Below, one piece after another: positions 62,126 to 64,000 of a stretch of 64,000 nucleotides of DNA. The translations under genes were made by a program, and so were the position numbers. Source of the DNA: Arthrobacter wenxiniae (GTDB lineage: Bacteria; Actinomycetota; Actinomycetes; Actinomycetales; Micrococcaceae). The stretch covers positions 62,001 to 126,000 of the forward strand of contig NZ_JAAMFM010000005.1 in NCBI RefSeq assembly GCF_013376105.1. Reading direction: 5' to 3'. The stretch's first letter is position 1; each line of letters begins with the position of its first letter. The notes under the pieces were generated by a model that saw nothing but the letters and a program-made list of their open reading frames with translations, did no database searches and was not told the origin of the DNA.

Positions 62126-62710
62126 TCAGGAATCGGTGCCGTGGAACTTTTGCTGCGCGGCCGCCAGTCCGCCGGTGATGAGGAGTTCCACGGCGTCCGC
62201 GGCGTTGCCGACCAGGAACGGCAGGTCCTTGTTTTCCGTGGCGGAGAAGTCCTTCAGCACGTGGCTGGCCGCGTCGGCCCGGCCGGGAGGGCGCCCCACG
62301 CCGGCCCGAACCCGGAAGTAGTCCTTGGTGCCGAGGGCCCTGGAAATGTCACGCAGGCCGTTGTGCCCGCCCTCGCTGCCGCCGCGTTTTAGCTTGACCG
62401 TGTCAAAGGGGATGTCGATTTCGTCGTGGACGGCGACCACATGGTCTGCCGGGACGTCGAAGAATTTGGCGAGTGCCGCCGTCGGGCCTCCGGCAAGGTT
62501 CATGAAGGTGCCGGGCTTGGCCAGGATTAGCTTGGGGCCTCCGATGCCCAGGCGGCCCTCGGCGACAAGGGCGCGCGCCTTGTGGGTCTTGAAGGTGGCG
62601 CCGAGGCGGGAGGCAAGTTCCTCCACCACCAGGTAGCCAATATTGTGCCGGTTGCGGCTGTAGCCGGGCCCGGGATTCCCGAGCCCGGCCACCAGCCAGG
62701 TGTTGCCCAC
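62126..62710 (-). CDS. pth: Peptidyl-tRNA hydrolase
   Basis: A 194-residue enzyme that frees tRNA from prematurely released peptidyl-tRNA. Signatures: WLVAGLGNPGPGYSRNRHNIGY with the catalytic histidine and asparagine, LAKPGTFMNLAG, VHDEIDIPFDTVKLKRGG with the catalytic aspartate, and GGHNGLRDI. The start is GTG 62710, 10 nt after the rplY stop; the pth-rplY pairing is usual in actinobacteria. The ribosome-binding site is weak, suggesting coupling to rplY. Confidence 0.96.
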   Translation of the reverse strand: MGNTWLVAGLGNPGPGYSRNRHNIGYLVVEELASRLGATFKTHKARALVAEGRLGIGGPKLILAKPGTFMNLAGGPTAALAKFFDVPADHVVAVHDEIDIPFDTVKLKRGGSEGGHNGLRDISRALGTKDYFRVRAGVGRPPGRADAASHVLKDFSATENKDLPFLVGNAADAVELLITGGLAAAQQKFHGTDS

Positions 62711-62720
62711 TGTGTGGTGG

Positions 62721-63308
62721 TTACTCGGCTGCCGGGGCGGCTTCCGCGGCCGTCTCCTCGGCCTCGGCCACGGCGGCGGGCTCGGCGAGGTGCACGATCA
62801 GCAGCGACGGGTCGGTCAGCAGCTCAACGTTGGCCGGCAGGGTCAGGTCGCTGGCGAGGATGTGATGGCCGGCCTCGCGCCCGTTGATGTCGACCTCGAC
62901 GTGGGCGGGCAGGTGCGTGGCGTCGGCGGAGAGGCTGACGGACATTTCCTCCTGGTTCACGACGACGGCCGGGGCCGGCTCGCCGACGAGGACGACGGGA
63001 ACGTCAACAATGACCTTCTCGCCCTTCTTGACGGTCAGCAGGTCGATGTGCTCGACGATCTGCAGTACGGGGTCGCGCTGGACGTCCTTGACGAGGGCCA
63101 GGTGCTCCGCGCCGTCGACCGTGATGGTCAGCAGGGCGTTGGCGCCGCGGATGGCGCGGACGGTGGCACGCTCCGGCAGGACGATGTGCAGCGGCTCGGC
63201 GCCGTGCCCGTAGATGACGGCGGGGATCTGGGCTGCGCGGCGGATGCGGCGGGCAGCGCCCTTGCCGAATTCGCTGCGGACTTCACCGGTAAGGTTCAGG
63301 TCGGACAT
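62721..63308 (-). CDS. rplY: 50S ribosomal protein L25/general stress protein Ctc
   Basis: A 195-residue 5S-rRNA-binding ribosomal protein of the long CTC type. The L25 domain (about 1-90) contains EFGKGAARRIRRAAQIPAVIYG and VQRDPVLQIVEHIDLL; the C-terminal CTC domain (about 95-180) follows; an Ala/Glu-rich tail ends the protein, as in many actinobacteria. ATG 63308 has a perfect GAAGGAG at 7 nt spacing, but that sequence can pair with an upstream CTCCTTC in the leader, suggesting translational control. Confidence 0.96.
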   Translation of the reverse strand: MSDLNLTGEVRSEFGKGAARRIRRAAQIPAVIYGHGAEPLHIVLPERATVRAIRGANALLTITVDGAEHLALVKDVQRDPVLQIVEHIDLLTVKKGEKVIVDVPVVLVGEPAPAVVVNQEEMSVSLSADATHLPAHVEVDINGREAGHHILASDLTLPANVELLTDPSLLIVHLAEPAAVAEAEETAAEAAPAAE

Positions 63309-63313
63309 GAAAA

Positions 63314-63381
63314 AGCTCCTTCATTCTTGGATGTGGGCGTGGACTAAAAAGGCCGCACAATCCATCAAGGGTGAAGGAGCT
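63314..63381 (-). promoter_or_regulatory. rplY leader hairpin that sequesters the Shine-Dalgarno sequence
   Basis: On the minus strand AGCTCCTTCA (63381-63372) pairs perfectly with TGAAGGAGCT (63323-63314), which contains the rplY ribosome-binding site GAAGGAG. A run of five T follows directly before the start codon. The intervening 48 nt contain further partial complementarity. The arrangement could be a translational off-switch, possibly autogenous by L25, or a terminator-like attenuator. A second small hairpin (GGACGC...GCGTCC, 63401-63419) lies upstream. Confidence 0.6.
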
Positions 63382-63483
63382 GTGGGACCCAGTCGATCAC
63401 GGACGCTTTGGGGGCGTCCCTCGCCAAGGTTTACCGTGCAAGTTTAGCAGACGCCACTTTGAATTCCGGACCGCTGGGGCTGC

Positions 63484-63518
63484 CCACGGTGCGCCACTTG
63501 GCAAGTGGCGCACCGTGG
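63484..63518 (-). terminator. 16-bp perfect hairpin after prs
   Basis: The arms 63484-63499 (starting CCACGGTGCG) and 63503-63518 are exactly complementary with a 3-nt loop. It lies 33 nt beyond the prs stop on the minus strand and upstream of the probable rplY promoter (TAAACT near 63440). There is no T-run, as often in high-GC terminators. Confidence 0.7.
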
Positions 63519-63550
63519 CGACCCAGCCGTGCACGGCTTCAAGGTGCAGG

Positions 63551-64000
63551 CTAGGCGTTGCCGTCGAAGAGGGACGTGACGGAGCCGTCCTCAAAGACTT
63601 CCTTGATGGCCCGCGCCAGCAGGGGTGCGATCGAGAGGACCGTCAGCGTCTCGAAGCGCTTCTTGGCCGGGATGGGCAGCGTGTTGGTGACAACCACTTC
63701 GCGGGCTCCGCAGTTGGCGAGCCGTTCGGAGGCCGGCTCGGAGAACACGGCGTGGGTGGCGGCGATGATGACGTCCTTGGCGCCCGCGTCCTTGAGCACG
63801 CGCACGGCGCCGGCGATGGTGCCGCCGGTGTCGATCATGTCATCGATGAGGACACAGGTGCGCCCCTCGACCTGGCCCACCACGGTCTTGGAGACGGCCT
63901 GGTTCGGCACGGTCAAGTCGCGCGACTTGTGCACGAACGCCAGGGGCGCCCCGCCCAGCCGCTCCGCCCACTGCTCAGCCACACGCACGCGTCCGGTGTC
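63551..64000 (-). CDS. prs: Ribose-phosphate pyrophosphokinase (partial, C-terminal part)
   Basis: The last 149 residues of a PRPP synthase running off the right edge of the window. The PRPP-binding loop is VLIDDMIDTGGTIAGAV; the following VVTNTLPIPAKKRFETL and LSIAPLLARAI are typical of class I enzymes. The enzyme makes phosphoribosyl pyrophosphate from ribose-5-phosphate and ATP for nucleotide, His and Trp synthesis. It is the first visible gene of the leftward prs-rplY-pth series, separated from rplY by a strong hairpin. Confidence 0.95.
   Translation of the reverse strand, partial: DTGRVRVAEQWAERLGGAPLAFVHKSRDLTVPNQAVSKTVVGQVEGRTCVLIDDMIDTGGTIAGAVRVLKDAGAKDVIIAATHAVFSEPASERLANCGAREVVVTNTLPIPAKKRFETLTVLSIAPLLARAIKEVFEDGSVTSLFDGNA

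Overview
The window reads as chromosomal DNA of a high-GC actinobacterium, most likely Arthrobacter or a close relative in the Micrococcaceae. The evidence is the strong G/C bias at third codon positions, the frequent 4-nt ATGA/GTGA gene overlaps, an NnaR-like HemD/winged-helix regulator beside siroheme and nitrite-reductase genes, an ER-type SipW signal peptidase locus, the SufS-SufU pair, and a 20-bp dispersed repeat that I remember from Micrococcales genomes. No rRNA, tRNA or CRISPR array was found.

Layout. (1) 1-5.4 kb: tail of a probable nitrite reductase, cobA and an NnaR-like regulator; a divergent LysR / UPF0324 exporter pair; deoC; a small membrane protein. (2) 5.4-12 kb: hotdog thioesterase, mfd (with a repeat inserted in frame), a DUF2505 protein, nhaA. 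(3) 12-21.7 kb: a three-gene membrane/secreted unit of unknown role, a decayed ISAzo13-type transposase, a 1,627-residue secreted modular protein with four DUF4082 modules, and a VanZ-like protein. (4) 21.7-28.7 kb: a divergent response regulator / histidine kinase pair next to a SipW-type signal peptidase and its probable substrates (TasA-like), followed by an HPt-like protein that lacks its histidine. (5) 28.8-30.6 kb: sufS-sufU. (6) 30.8-62 kb: a large exopolysaccharide region. It holds dTDP-rhamnose genes (rmlA, rmlB, fused rmlC-rmlD), lhgO, a WecG-GT2-GT2 triple fusion, two related secreted or anchored hydrolase-like proteins, and a leftward 14-gene operon (56308 to 40394). That operon runs from a small unknown protein and a WbaP-type initiating transferase through nucleotide-sugar genes, a Wzx flippase and glycosyltransferases to a Wzz-like protein and a Wzy-Wzz fusion. 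Two tandem LAL/LuxR ATPase regulators lie just upstream of the operon, and a perfect 14-bp palindrome sits in the gap between them and it. (7) 62-64 kb: housekeeping pth, rplY (with a leader that can hide its Shine-Dalgarno sequence) and the 3' part of prs.

How it fits together. Region 6 looks like a complete Wzx/Wzy polysaccharide system: precursor supply (dTDP-rhamnose and an amino sugar or uronic acid made by Gfo/Idh, epimerase, DegT and PglD-type proteins), initiation, assembly, flipping, polymerisation with chain-length control, and two related extracellular hydrolase candidates. The two LAL proteins probably control it. Region 4 looks like a separate surface-fibre system. Both may contribute to a biofilm matrix; this link is inference.
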